In this document: positions 24,463-32,538 of the stretch, piece by piece
How positions within the stretch are numbered: the stretch's first letter is position 1
Layout of the letters: each line of letters begins with the position of its first letter
DNA from: Myxococcus vastator
GTDB taxonomy: Bacteria; Myxococcota; Myxococcia; Myxococcales; Myxococcaceae
Length of the DNA stretch: 51,598 bases
NCBI RefSeq assembly: GCF_010894475.1
Contig: NZ_JAAIYB010000005.1
Coordinates: 1 to 51,598 of the forward strand
Reading direction: 5' to 3'
Notes under the pieces: generated by a model
What the model was told of the DNA's origin: nothing
Databases searched by the model: none
The model's input: only the letters and a program-made list of their open reading frames with translations
Program-made: the position numbers and the translations under genes

Positions 24463-25203
24463 TCAGGCGCCGACGAGCGCGTCGCGGTAGCCGCGCGGGT
24501 CGATGGCGCGAATGGCCGCCACCGTGCGGGCATCCGGCAGCGGGGTGACGGGCAGCGCTTCGGGGACCTGGAAGGCGAAGCCCGTGCGCTCCGCGATGTG
24601 CGCTTCCGAGGCCCACGGGTGCCGCGCGAGCAGCCGCGCGCCGGACGCGCCCAGCTCGAACACGCCCAGGTCGGAGATGAGCGTCACCGGGCGGCGTGGG
24701 TCTCTCGTGGTGGCGACCTGCACCTGGGGCACCAGGTTGCGGCGCGACTGGCGCGGCACCAGCAGCACCGGCCGGCGCACCCACTGCCGCAGCGTCGCGG
24801 CGCCCGCCACGCCAGGGAACTTCGTGCGCGGCGTGTCCAGGCTGCCGCTGGCCGTCATGTTGGTGCGGCCCTCCGCATCCACCTCGGCCGCGCCGAAGAA
24901 GACGGTGTCCACCCGGCCGCGCCGCGCGTGGTCGAACAGGTCCGGAATGGTGATCTCCCCGGACCGGCCATCCAGGTAGCCCAGGTCCTCGGAGGAGGGC
25001 AGCAGCGTGGGGAGCTCCGGGTCCAACGCGCCCACGCAGGCCAGGTACGTCAGGTCCGGCGCATGCGTCGCGCGCGCCACGGCGATGGCCAGGATGGCCA
25101 GCGGTGACGCCACGCCCGTGGCCACCACGCCGCCATCCTCAATCTGCCGCGCCAGCAGGGCGACCACGGTCTCCGCCGGGGTGATGTCCAGCGCCGCGCT
25201 CAT
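24463..25203 (-). CDS. aibB: glutaconyl-CoA decarboxylase subunit AibB
   Basis: A 246-residue protein of the class I CoA-transferase beta-subunit fold. It pairs with the preceding gene product. True CoA-transferases have a catalytic Glu in a (E/S)-x-G-x-G-like loop. Here YLACVGALDPE puts Cys at residue 56 in that place. A Cys at this position is the reported hallmark of AibB, which with AibA decarboxylates 3-methylglutaconyl-CoA to dimethylacrylyl-CoA. The agreement of residue number strongly supports the call over a transferase. The ATG overlaps the aibA stop (ATGA). Confidence 0.92.
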   Translation of the reverse strand: MSAALDITPAETVVALLARQIEDGGVVATGVASPLAILAIAVARATHAPDLTYLACVGALDPELPTLLPSSEDLGYLDGRSGEITIPDLFDHARRGRVDTVFFGAAEVDAEGRTNMTASGSLDTPRTKFPGVAGAATLRQWVRRPVLLVPRQSRRNLVPQVQVATTRDPRRPVTLISDLGVFELGASGARLLARHPWASEAHIAERTGFAFQVPEALPVTPLPDARTVAAIRAIDPRGYRDALVGA

Positions 25204-25997
25204 GCCGCCCTCCGCGTCAGCAGCGTCTCCAGGAACTCCGCCTCGCGGCCCGTCTCCGCCAGCGCCAGGTAGCGGGCCAGCATCGCGTCGTCGTGCGGGT
25301 AGAGCCCGGCGCAGCCGGTGGGCAGGGCGCCGCCGGGTGCCAGGATGATGCGGTCCACCTGGAAGCCGGGCAGGGTGGCGCGAGGCAGCTTCGCCACCCG
25401 CTCCTCCACCGTGGCAATCACCCGCTTCGCCGCGCCCGCCACCAGCAGGTCCGTGGTCGGGTCCTCCATGTAGAGGTTGCCGCGCTCGTCCGCGGCGCGC
25501 GCGTGGATCAGCGCCACGTCCGGATAGAAGGCCGGCTCCACCGCCACGCGCAGTCCGGTGAAGGGGTCCTCCACCATGGGAGGCGGCTCGGCCTGCGCCA
25601 GCCCGGACACGTCCGCGTCTGGCGCGGGGATGAAGGGCAGGCCCATGGACGCGGCGCGCAGCCGCTGGACGACGCGGTAGCCGTCATGCTCTCGCCAGGC
25701 GACGGTGCCCTGCTCCATGGCCCGCTTGAGACACGGCATGGGCCGCACGCGGCCCTGGAGGCTCAGCGCGCCGAAGGCAAGCTCCAGCTTGCCCAGACAG
25801 CCACCCGCCACGAGGAACTCCGCGGGCAGCGGGTTGGGGAGGGAGATGAGGCCCAGGTCGCGCTTGCCCTGGGCGATGATTTCCATCACCAGCGCCATGG
25901 GGGCGCGGCCCAGCATGAAGCCGCCGGTGGCCAGCGACGCGCCATCCGGAATGGAGGCCACCGCCTCCTCCAGCGAGCACCAGCGCGCCGTCTTCAT
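25200..25997 (-). CDS. aibA: glutaconyl-CoA decarboxylase subunit AibA
   Basis: A 265-residue protein of the class I CoA-transferase alpha-subunit fold. IPDGASLATGGFMLGRAP near the N-terminus is the family's D-G-x-x-x-x-x-G-G-F/x-x-x-G-x-P motif. DVALIHARAADERGNLYMEDP (about 157-178) matches the conserved D-x-A-x-x-H-x-x-x-x-D-x-x-G-N. It forms a complex with AibB to decarboxylate 3-methylglutaconyl-CoA. Its start overlaps the aibR stop and its end overlaps aibB, so the three are coupled. Confidence 0.9.
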   Translation of the reverse strand: MKTARWCSLEEAVASIPDGASLATGGFMLGRAPMALVMEIIAQGKRDLGLISLPNPLPAEFLVAGGCLGKLELAFGALSLQGRVRPMPCLKRAMEQGTVAWREHDGYRVVQRLRAASMGLPFIPAPDADVSGLAQAEPPPMVEDPFTGLRVAVEPAFYPDVALIHARAADERGNLYMEDPTTDLLVAGAAKRVIATVEERVAKLPRATLPGFQVDRIILAPGGALPTGCAGLYPHDDAMLARYLALAETGREAEFLETLLTRRAA

Positions 25998-26680
25998 GCG
26001 CCCTCCGAATCCGTGCCGGTGGCCGGCACGCCCGGCACCATGCGCAGCGGAGAGGGCCCGGCCTGTCCGGCGGTGTCACCCGCGGCGGCGAAGGGCGGGA
26101 ACAGCATGTCCACCATGCCGTCGGCGATCTGCTCGTCCGTGAGGCGCCCGTCCGGCTTGAACCACTTGTAGATCCACAGCACCATTCCCAGGAACGAGAA
26201 GGCGCCCACCGTCGGGTCCACGGGGCGGATGAGGCCCTGCTGCGAGGCCTGTGCGAAGGCCTCCTCCAGGAAGGCCACGTACTTCTTCTTCCGGGCGTCG
26301 ATGAAGGCGCGCGTCTCGCCGGTGAGCGTGGCGTGCTCGTGGAGGATGATGATGACCTCCTTGCTCCACCCCCGCGTCACCAGCAGGATGTTGTGGCGCA
26401 TGCACGCCCGGAGCCGCTCCAGCGGATTCGCGATGTCCTGCACCCGCGAGAGGACCTGCTCCTCGAACAGGTCCATCCCGTAGTTCATGATGGCGAAGAG
26501 CAGCTGCTCCTTGTTCTGGATGTGGTGGTAGAGGCCCGCCTTCGTCATCCGGCACGCGGCGGCGATCTCCTGCATCGACGTGCCCTCGTACCCCCGGTCA
26601 CAGATGAGCCGCGCCGCCGTTTCCAGGATGGCGCGGTAGCGCTCGCCCTCGTCCGGCTTCCGTCCTCCGGTGTTCGTCAC
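25994..26680 (-). CDS. aibR: TetR-family regulator AibR
   Basis: A 228-residue TetR-family repressor. The helix-turn-helix is near residues 30-52 (GYEGTSMQEIAAACRMTKAGLYHHIQ), with the C-terminal helices forming the ligand pocket. In M. xanthus AibR binds isovaleryl-CoA and represses the aib operon when product is plentiful. Start is GTG 26680, with GGAGG 8 nt upstream. It overlaps aibA by 4 nt, so it represses its own operon. The 18-bp palindrome 19 nt upstream is its likely operator. Confidence 0.9.
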   Translation of the reverse strand: MTNTGGRKPDEGERYRAILETAARLICDRGYEGTSMQEIAAACRMTKAGLYHHIQNKEQLLFAIMNYGMDLFEEQVLSRVQDIANPLERLRACMRHNILLVTRGWSKEVIIILHEHATLTGETRAFIDARKKKYVAFLEEAFAQASQQGLIRPVDPTVGAFSFLGMVLWIYKWFKPDGRLTDEQIADGMVDMLFPPFAAAGDTAGQAGPSPLRMVPGVPATGTDSEGA

Positions 26681-26698
26681 GTCTGCTCCCTCCTTGAG

Positions 26699-26716
26699 AC
26701 CTACCGACCGGTAGGT
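26699..26716. promoter_or_regulatory. AibR operator palindrome
   Basis: ACCTACCG-AC-CGGTAGGT is a perfect 8-bp inverted repeat with a 2-nt spacer. It is 18 nt upstream of the aibR GTG and overlaps the predicted -10. This size and symmetry suit a TetR-family dimer. The site is the only one of its kind between aibR and the divergent kinase gene. Confidence 0.75.
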
Positions 26717-26741
26717 AGCAGCGCACGACGCGGGGTGTCAA
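26712..26741 (-). promoter_or_regulatory. aib operon promoter
   Basis: On the minus strand a perfect TTGACA (26741-26736) precedes TACCTA (26717-26712) by 18 nt. The -10 lies inside the AibR palindrome, so bound AibR would block RNA polymerase. The -10 match itself is weak. Confidence 0.5.
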
Positions 26742-26833
26742 TCGCCAAAGGAGGCCCCCGGGCCGACGGTCCTCTGGGTTTCCCTGCTATTTCAAGGGGT
26801 TGGGGAGGGGCTGGCGGTTAGACTCGGCGGGCC

Positions 26834-28942
26834 ATGCGGTACGCGCTCGTTCCCATCCTGCTGCTTTGTGTTGCCCTCACGACGGTGGGGGTGGGGGTGT
26901 TCACCCTGTTGGAGCGCAACCGGGAGGCCCAGTGGCACCAGTTCGCGGTGGAGCGCCAGGCCCAGTTGGATGAGGCCACGCGCGGGGTGGCGGAGACGCT
27001 GGAGGACGTGGCGGAGGACCTGCGCTTCGCCGGGGAGCTGATGTCCCAGCCCGGCACGCAGGCGGAGCACCGGCGGGAGATGCGTGCCCTGCTGGAGGCG
27101 GTAGGCCAGTACAAGGTCCTCATCGCCTACGACGCCAGCGGCAAGGAGTGGCTGCGCATGTTGGACCGGCGCATGGGCAAGCAGGTGGCGCGAGCGCCCG
27201 TGCTGGCGCAGATGGCGGAGGCGGGACGGCGGGCCCTGCTGCGGCCGCCGGGGGACGTCACGCTGTCACCGCCCATGGAGGATGGCGGCTTTGACTCGCT
27301 GCGGGTCATGGCCACGGCGCTGCCCGTGGATGCGCAAGGCCGGCCCGAGGGCGCGGTGGCGGTGCTGGTCGACACGACGTCCTTCTTCACGCCGCTGCGC
27401 ATCGTGACGTCGGACCCGGACGCGCGGCTGCTGCTCCTGGGCACGTATGGCCAGCCGACCTCCGCGAGCGACCCCACCCTGGCGGACTGGTTCCGGCGGC
27501 TGGAGACGGAGGGCTCGCGGGTGCCGGGCTTCATGGCGCTGGCGGCGCGGATGCGCGAGGGCGAGCGCGGCGCGTTGCCGCTTCGCGCGGAGGAGGCGGA
27601 GCGCCTGGGGCTGGGCCACTCGGAGGCCATCGCCGTGTTCACCCCCATCCGCGTCCGCGGCGGCAGCCACTGGGCCGCGGCCACGTTGGTGTCCACCGCG
27701 ACGCTGCGCTCGCATCAGCAGGCGCTCATCTGGCGGCTCATGGCCGCGGCGTTGCTGGTGGCGCTCTTCCTGGTGACGTTCGCCGTGTACGTGGTGCTGG
27801 CGCAGCGCCGCGCGGCCGCCTTGCGGGAGAGCCGTCAGCACGCGGACCAGCTGGCGCACCTGCAGGACAAGACGCAGAAGATTCTCGACCACATTCCCTC
27901 CGGGGTGCTGGCGCTCACGGTGGATGGGCGCATCAGCGCGGTGAACCAGGTGCTCCGCGAGCGCATGCCCCCGGACGCCATTGGCGCGCCGTTGGAGATG
28001 GCGTTCCCCCAGGCGCCGGCGCCGGTGGTGTCCCGGATTCGCGCCCTGGTGGCGGCGGCCGTGAGCGAGTCGCGCGCCCACGGCATCCTGGGAGAGACGC
28101 TGGTGCTCTTCGGCGAGGAGGGCCGGTTCAACCTCCACGCGGTGCCGCTGGAGGCGCGCCACCCGGAGGTCCACACGCTGCTGGTGGTGGAGGACCTGAG
28201 CAACGTGCGCGCGCTGGAGACGCAGTTGCTGCGCGCGGAGAAGCTGGCCACGGTGGGCGTGCTGGCCGCCGGCATCGCGCACGAGATTGGCACGCCGCTG
28301 GGCGTGGTGCGCGGGCGCGCGGAGTACGTGCTGGGCAAGCTGGGCAAGGAGCATCCGCAGGGGCCCGGCATCGCCGTCATCATCGAGCAGATTGACCGGG
28401 TGAGCCGCACGCTGCGGCAGCTCCTGGACTTCTCGCGCCTTCAGCCCACTGCGGTGCGGCCGGTGCCGCTCATCTCCCTGCTCCACGACATCCAGGAGCT
28501 GCTGCGCATGGAAGTGGAGCGGCGCGGGGTTCGCTTCGAGGTGACGGTGCCGGAGACGCTGCCTCCGCTGGCGGCGGACCCGGACCAGCTCCAGCAGGTG
28601 CTGGTGAACCTGGCGCTCAATGCCTGCCACGCGTGTGGTGAGGGCGGACAGGTGACGTTGACCGCGGCGGTGCCGGAGGCGGAGCCGTGGGGGCTGGTGG
28701 CGCTCACCCTCCGCGACGACGGCTGCGGCATTCCGCGGGAGCACCTCAATCAGGTCTTCGACCCCTTCTTCACCACCAAGAAGCGGGGACAGGGCACGGG
28801 ACTGGGCCTGACGATGGTGGCCCACGTCGTGCGCAATCATGGTGGCCGGCTGGAGCTGGAGAGCGAGGAGGGGCGGGGCACCTGCGTCACCGTGCTCTGG
28901 CCCATCGCGAAGCCCAGCGCGGAGGAGCGGTATGTCGGTTGA
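26834..28942 (+). CDS. membrane sensor histidine kinase
   Basis: A 702-residue kinase. An N-terminal membrane span (1-25) and a second span (about 302-323, LMAAALLVALFLVTFAVYVVL) bracket a periplasmic sensor of about 275 residues. A coiled-coil linker (KTQKILDHIPSG) and a PAS-like region follow. The H-box GIAHEIGTPLG (His about 483), N-box LNLALNACHA, G1 RDDGCGIP and G2 GTGLGLTMV are all present, so it should be active. It shares an 11-nt overlap with the sigma-54 regulator gene, its evident partner. The signal sensed is unknown. Confidence 0.9.
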   Translation: MRYALVPILLLCVALTTVGVGVFTLLERNREAQWHQFAVERQAQLDEATRGVAETLEDVAEDLRFAGELMSQPGTQAEHRREMRALLEAVGQYKVLIAYDASGKEWLRMLDRRMGKQVARAPVLAQMAEAGRRALLRPPGDVTLSPPMEDGGFDSLRVMATALPVDAQGRPEGAVAVLVDTTSFFTPLRIVTSDPDARLLLLGTYGQPTSASDPTLADWFRRLETEGSRVPGFMALAARMREGERGALPLRAEEAERLGLGHSEAIAVFTPIRVRGGSHWAAATLVSTATLRSHQQALIWRLMAAALLVALFLVTFAVYVVLAQRRAAALRESRQHADQLAHLQDKTQKILDHIPSGVLALTVDGRISAVNQVLRERMPPDAIGAPLEMAFPQAPAPVVSRIRALVAAAVSESRAHGILGETLVLFGEEGRFNLHAVPLEARHPEVHTLLVVEDLSNVRALETQLLRAEKLATVGVLAAGIAHEIGTPLGVVRGRAEYVLGKLGKEHPQGPGIAVIIEQIDRVSRTLRQLLDFSRLQPTAVRPVPLISLLHDIQELLRMEVERRGVRFEVTVPETLPPLAADPDQLQQVLVNLALNACHACGEGGQVTLTAAVPEAEPWGLVALTLRDDGCGIPREHLNQVFDPFFTTKKRGQGTGLGLTMVAHVVRNHGGRLELESEEGRGTCVTVLWPIAKPSAEERYVG

Positions 28943-30290
28943 GGGACGCATCCTGGTCGTCGATGACCACGTGGACATGGGCCTCATGCTGCGGGAGCCC
29001 CTCACGGACGCGGGCTACGCCGTGGACCTGGCCACGGGCGGCGAAGAGGCCATCCAGATGGCGCGCGCGCGGGCCTACGACGCGGTGCTGTGTGACTTGC
29101 GCATGGAGGGGGTGGACGGCCTGGACGTGCTGGAGGCCGTGCGGGCGCTCGACGCGGACATCCCCGTGTTGATGATGACGGCCTTCGGCGGCGTGGAGAG
29201 CGCGGTGGAGGCGATGAAGCGCGGCGCGTACCACTACTTCACCAAGCCCTTCCGCCTGGATGAGGTGCTGCTCTTCCTCGAGCGGGCCTTGAAGGAGCGC
29301 CGGCTCCAGGTGGAGAACCGGGCCCTGCGGCGCGCCGCCGCCGAGCGCAGCGGGCTGGGCGCCTTGGTGGGCCGCAGCGCGGCGATGCGGAACCTCTACG
29401 CGCTCATCGACCGCGTGGCCTACGCCCAGGCGGCGGTGCTGCTGCGGGGCCCCAGCGGCACGGGCAAGGAGCTGGTCGCGCGCGCGCTGCACTTCCAGGG
29501 GCCTCGCGCCTCCGGGCCCTTCGTGGCCGTCAACTGCACGGCGCTGCCGCATGACTTGCTGGAGAGCGAGCTGTTCGGTCACCTCAAGGGCGCCTTCACC
29601 GGCGCCACCCACGCTCGTCGCGGCCTCTTCGTGGAGGCGGATGGGGGCACGCTGTTCCTGGACGAGATTGGCGACATGCCGCTGGAGCTCCAGGCCCGCC
29701 TGCTGCGCGTGCTGGAGGACGGCGAGGTGCGCGCGGTGGGCGCCGACGGCAGCCGCACCGTGGACGTGCGCATCATCGCCGCCACGCACCAGGACCTGGA
29801 CGCCCGCGTGCGCGAGGGCCGCTTCCGCGCGGACCTGTTCTACCGGCTCAACGTCGTGAGCCTGCTGTTGCCGCCGCTGTCGGAGCGACGCGAGGACATC
29901 CCCTTGCTGGTGGAGCACTTCACGGCTCGCGCCCGCGCGCGCAACCCGCGTTCGCGGATGCAGTCCTTGTCTCCGGAGGCGGTGGCCGCGCTCGCCACCT
30001 TGCCCTGGCCGGGAAACGTGCGTGAGCTGGAGAACCTCATCGAGCGGCTGGCGGTGATGGTGGCGAGCGAGGTCGTGAGTCTGGAGGACTTGCGCCCACA
30101 CCTGCCACCCGAGGCGCCGGAGGTGCAGCCGCTGGTGATGGCGCAGCACGCGCTGTGGCCCCTGCGGCGGCTGGAGGCGGAGTACATCGCGTGGATGGTG
30201 ACACGCTGCGGCGGGAACAAGACGCGCGCCGCGGAGGTGCTCGGCATCGATGTATCCACCATCCATCGTCGCGAGCGGGAGCGCGGGTAG
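28932..30290 (+). CDS. NtrC-type sigma-54 response regulator
   Basis: A 452-residue regulator. The receiver domain has VVDDH and phospho-acceptor Asp55 (CDLRMEG), with Lys in FTKPF. The AAA+ domain has Walker A GPSGTGKE (about 172-179), the sigma-54-contacting loop GAFTGA (about 220), and DEIGDMP (Walker B). A C-terminal FIS-type helix-turn-helix ends at [24 protein letters not shown]. It activates sigma-54 promoters when phosphorylated by the upstream kinase. A GGAGG site lies 6 nt before ATG 28932. A sigma-54-like element occurs after this gene, at 30386-30399. Confidence 0.93.
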   Translation: MSVEGRILVVDDHVDMGLMLREPLTDAGYAVDLATGGEEAIQMARARAYDAVLCDLRMEGVDGLDVLEAVRALDADIPVLMMTAFGGVESAVEAMKRGAYHYFTKPFRLDEVLLFLERALKERRLQVENRALRRAAAERSGLGALVGRSAAMRNLYALIDRVAYAQAAVLLRGPSGTGKELVARALHFQGPRASGPFVAVNCTALPHDLLESELFGHLKGAFTGATHARRGLFVEADGGTLFLDEIGDMPLELQARLLRVLEDGEVRAVGADGSRTVDVRIIAATHQDLDARVREGRFRADLFYRLNVVSLLLPPLSERREDIPLLVEHFTARARARNPRSRMQSLSPEAVAALATLPWPGNVRELENLIERLAVMVASEVVSLEDLRPHLPPEAPEVQPLVMAQHALWPLRRLEAEYIAWMVTRCGGNKTRAAEVLGIDVSTIHRRERERG

Positions 30291-30315
30291 GGGCGCGCGG
30301 GACACCGTGGTAATC

Positions 30316-30333
30316 CGCCAGGGGCGTCTGGCG
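30316..30333 (+). terminator. hairpin after the sigma-54 regulator gene
   Basis: CGCCAG and CTGGCG form a 6-bp stem with a 6-nt loop, 25 nt past the regulator stop. No strong T-run follows. It may end the kinase-regulator transcript before the next promoter. Confidence 0.35.
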
Positions 30334-30385
30334 TGATGCAACGGTTCGCCCGCATGTCGCCTGGGCGCTCGGGGCGGGGCCAGCG

Positions 30386-30399
30386 GGCATGGGCATTGC
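30386..30399 (+). promoter_or_regulatory. sigma-54-like -24/-12 element
   Basis: GG (30386-30387) and GC (30398-30399) are separated by exactly 10 nt, in the context GGCATGGGCATTGCT, close to TGGCAC-N5-TTGCT. Transcription would start near 30411, right at the GTG 30413, so the message would be almost leaderless. It follows the gene for a sigma-54 activator. Confidence 0.35.
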
Positions 30400-30412
30400 T
30401 TGATGTTGCAAC

Positions 30413-30826
30413 GTGAAGTCTTCGTCCATCGCCCGTGCCCTCCTGCTCGGAGGGGATGCGTCGCTCAGCTCGCTCCTGAGGGACGTGCTGGCGGAGCTGG
30501 GCATCGCGCTGGAGTCGGGCGCGCCGGCCGGTGGGTGTCCGGACCTCGTGCTCGTCCACGTCGAGCGGGGTGAGAGTCTCCAGCGTCGGCTTCAGCGCGC
30601 CCGGGAGCTTTCGCCTCAGCGGCCCATCATCGCGTTGGTGCCCTTCGCCGATGAGCGGCTGATGGGACTCGCCCTGCGGCTGGGCGCCCGCGACTGTTTC
30701 GCGCTGGGCCGTCCGCTCGGTGAGCTGCGCCGGGTGTTGCTGGCCCACGTTTCAGGTCACCGGAGCTCCGTATTCATCTCTCCCGGCGGGGCCGTGCCGC
30801 CGTCGACCGAGTCGCCCCATGATTGA
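30413..30826 (+). CDS. degenerate receiver-like protein
   Basis: A 137-residue protein with the alternating pattern of a receiver domain: ARALLLGGD, then PDLVLVHVERGES, then RPIIALVPFADE, then GLALRLGARDCFALG. In the place of the phospho-acceptor Asp there is His49 (VLVHVERG), and the acidic pair in the first loop is reduced to one Asp. It therefore cannot be phosphorylated in the usual way and may be a protein-binding pseudo-receiver. GTG 30413 has no ribosome site, which suits the predicted near-leaderless start. It overlaps the next gene by 8 nt. Confidence 0.55.
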   Translation: MKSSSIARALLLGGDASLSSLLRDVLAELGIALESGAPAGGCPDLVLVHVERGESLQRRLQRARELSPQRPIIALVPFADERLMGLALRLGARDCFALGRPLGELRRVLLAHVSGHRSSVFISPGGAVPPSTESPHD

Positions 30827-31316
30827 GCCTCTCGCCGTGTCCTCGGTGTCCGCCACTCCCGCGTTTCCGGACCGCCCGCTCGTCGCGCCGTCCGCTCCTT
30901 CCGAAGTGTCGCTCTTCCAGGACGCCGGTCTGCGAGTGACGACCGAGCGGGTCGTCGCCCGGGGCAGGACGCTGCTGCTCGCGGACGTCCAGCGGGTGGA
31001 GACGGTGCGGCGCACGCCTCGCATGGTTCCCGTGCTGGCCACGCTGGCGCTGTGCATGAGCGTGGGGCTGCCGGCACTGTCCGCGCTGTCCGTCTCCAGC
31101 AGTGCGGCGAAGGGGGGCTACGAGGCGGCGCTGGTCGCCGTCGTCATGGTCATCTTCGGGTGCATCGCGCGGCTCGTCCTGGCCGAGGAGTCGTACCGGC
31201 TGGTGCTGCATACCCGCGCCGGCTCCTGGCGTGTGCGCGCGAGCAAGGATCCGAAGTCCCTCGTGCTGCTCGCCGGGCTCATCCAGGACGCCGTCGCGGC
31301 GCGGCGGCGGCACTGA
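30819..31316 (+). CDS. DUF6232-like membrane protein
   Basis: A 165-residue protein. The segment VSLFQDAGLRVTTERVVARGRTLLLADVQRVETVRR resembles DUF6232 proteins (a short beta-rich domain with F-x-D-x-G-x-x-V-T-x-x-R). Two membrane segments follow (about 70-90 and 104-122). The C-terminus has SYRLVLHTRAGSWRVRASKDP, like the family's second PH-like part. The function is unknown. It overlaps the pseudo-receiver gene by 8 nt, so the two are likely a unit. It converges on the sulfotransferase gene. Confidence 0.65.
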   Translation: MIEPLAVSSVSATPAFPDRPLVAPSAPSEVSLFQDAGLRVTTERVVARGRTLLLADVQRVETVRRTPRMVPVLATLALCMSVGLPALSALSVSSSAAKGGYEAALVAVVMVIFGCIARLVLAEESYRLVLHTRAGSWRVRASKDPKSLVLLAGLIQDAVAARRRH

Positions 31317-31342
31317 GCGGGCGCAGGCGGCCCTGGCCCGTG

Positions 31343-32341
31343 CTACAGCCCGCCATCCTCGCGCAGGCGTTCGGCTTCCAGCGCGTCGTGGATGGGACGG
31401 CCCCAGAGCTCCGCCAGGGCCCGTCCATGCGATGAGACGCGGCGAGCCTTCTCCTCCGTGTCGTCCTCGAAGGGCAGCACGGGGTTCTTCGCGTTCCGCT
31501 CCAGGGCATCGCGCAGGCGCGGGGCGTCCTCGGCCGTCGGCTCCAGACCGAACAACTCCGTGAGCACTCGCAGCCCCTCCGGCTGGAGCTGCCGGTAGTC
31601 CATCAGCCGCGCCGTGCCTGTCCGCGCGCGATAGCCTCGCAGGCCCGCGTCGCAGATGGCCGCGAGGACGCGCGCGCCGTACTCGTCCATCGGCATGCCT
31701 TCGAGTTGCCCGGCCTCCAGGCCCAGGTGCGCGGGGTCCAGCAGTCCCGGCAGCATGTGCGCGCCCCGGTGATTCTGATGCGACGCCATGACCTCCACCG
31801 GGTCCCGGTAGAGGAACATCCACGGCACGCCAGGGAAGGCGCGCTGGAGCAGCGGAAGCTCCAGGATGTGCCACGCGTCCAGCTTGAGGAACACCGCGCG
31901 CTCCTCCGGATGGCGCTGCTGTCCCAGGGCTCCCACCGCCGCGCGCAGCCATTCGATGCGCTGGGTGTCCGTGACGCCTGGCAGGCGTTGGTGCGCGCGC
32001 AGCACCGTGTCCACGGGGCCGGCTTCGGACAGCACGATGTGGCGTGGCAGCGCGGCCAGCAGCTGCGCCACCAGCGTGGAGCCGCAGCGGGACATGTGGA
32101 AGACGAGCCCGCGCACCGGCAGGCCGGGCTGCCGGGCGTGTCGTTCCACCAGCGCGTCCATGGACGTCTGATGCCGGAAGAGCAGGGCGAAGGGGTGGCG
32201 GAGCCGCCGCTCCAGCGTCTCGTCGAAGAACGGGTCCGTGAAGCGCTGGCCCCCCAGGTGGCACCAGTCCACGCGCGGCTGCCCTTCGTCCACATGGATG
32301 CGCGCGGGCACCCAGCCCTCCAGGTCCGGTGTCATATCCAT
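31343..32341 (-). CDS. sulfotransferase-family protein
   Basis: A 332-residue protein with the PAPS-dependent sulfotransferase fold. VFHMSRCGSTLVAQLL (about 80-95) is the phosphosulfate loop with R85-x-G-S/T. WMFLYRDPVEVMASH (about 175-189) is the 3'-phosphate-binding motif. Similar 'sulfotransferase family' proteins transfer sulfate to small molecules, glycans or peptides. The start overlaps the stop of the Nif11-like gene by 10 nt. Gene order (hydroxylase, Nif11-like, sulfotransferase) suggests a shared product, perhaps a modified peptide. Confidence 0.78.
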   Translation of the reverse strand: MDMTPDLEGWVPARIHVDEGQPRVDWCHLGGQRFTDPFFDETLERRLRHPFALLFRHQTSMDALVERHARQPGLPVRGLVFHMSRCGSTLVAQLLAALPRHIVLSEAGPVDTVLRAHQRLPGVTDTQRIEWLRAAVGALGQQRHPEERAVFLKLDAWHILELPLLQRAFPGVPWMFLYRDPVEVMASHQNHRGAHMLPGLLDPAHLGLEAGQLEGMPMDEYGARVLAAICDAGLRGYRARTGTARLMDYRQLQPEGLRVLTELFGLEPTAEDAPRLRDALERNAKNPVLPFEDDTEEKARRVSSHGRALAELWGRPIHDALEAERLREDGGL

Positions 32342-32538
32342 CGCTCCCGCCAGACCCGGCGAGCGGCGCGCAGGGCTTCGTGGAGGTCCTCGGCGGTGAA
32401 GTGGCAGCCGTGCGCGGCGCCCAGCTCGATGGCGCGTGCGATGAAGGCCGCGGTGTCCGGCGTCTCCCGCAGCGCGTCCTGGAGCGTGACGTCCTCCAGG
32501 ACGCGGAGACGGAAGCGCTCGAAGGCCTCAGCGCCCAT
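32332..32538 (-). CDS. Nif11-like small protein
   Basis: A 68-residue protein that fits the Nif11 (nitrogen fixation protein N-terminal) fold: FERFRLRVLEDVTLQDALRE, then ALELGAAHGCHFTAEDLHEALR. The family often supplies leader domains for ribosomal peptides. Here no Cys-rich or GG-type core follows the domain; the tail is only ARRVWRERWI. It may be a leaderless helper or the whole peptide may be the substrate. It overlaps both neighbours (11 and 10 nt), so it is made with the hydroxylase and sulfotransferase. Confidence 0.6.
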   Translation of the reverse strand: MGAEAFERFRLRVLEDVTLQDALRETPDTAAFIARAIELGAAHGCHFTAEDLHEALRAARRVWRERWI

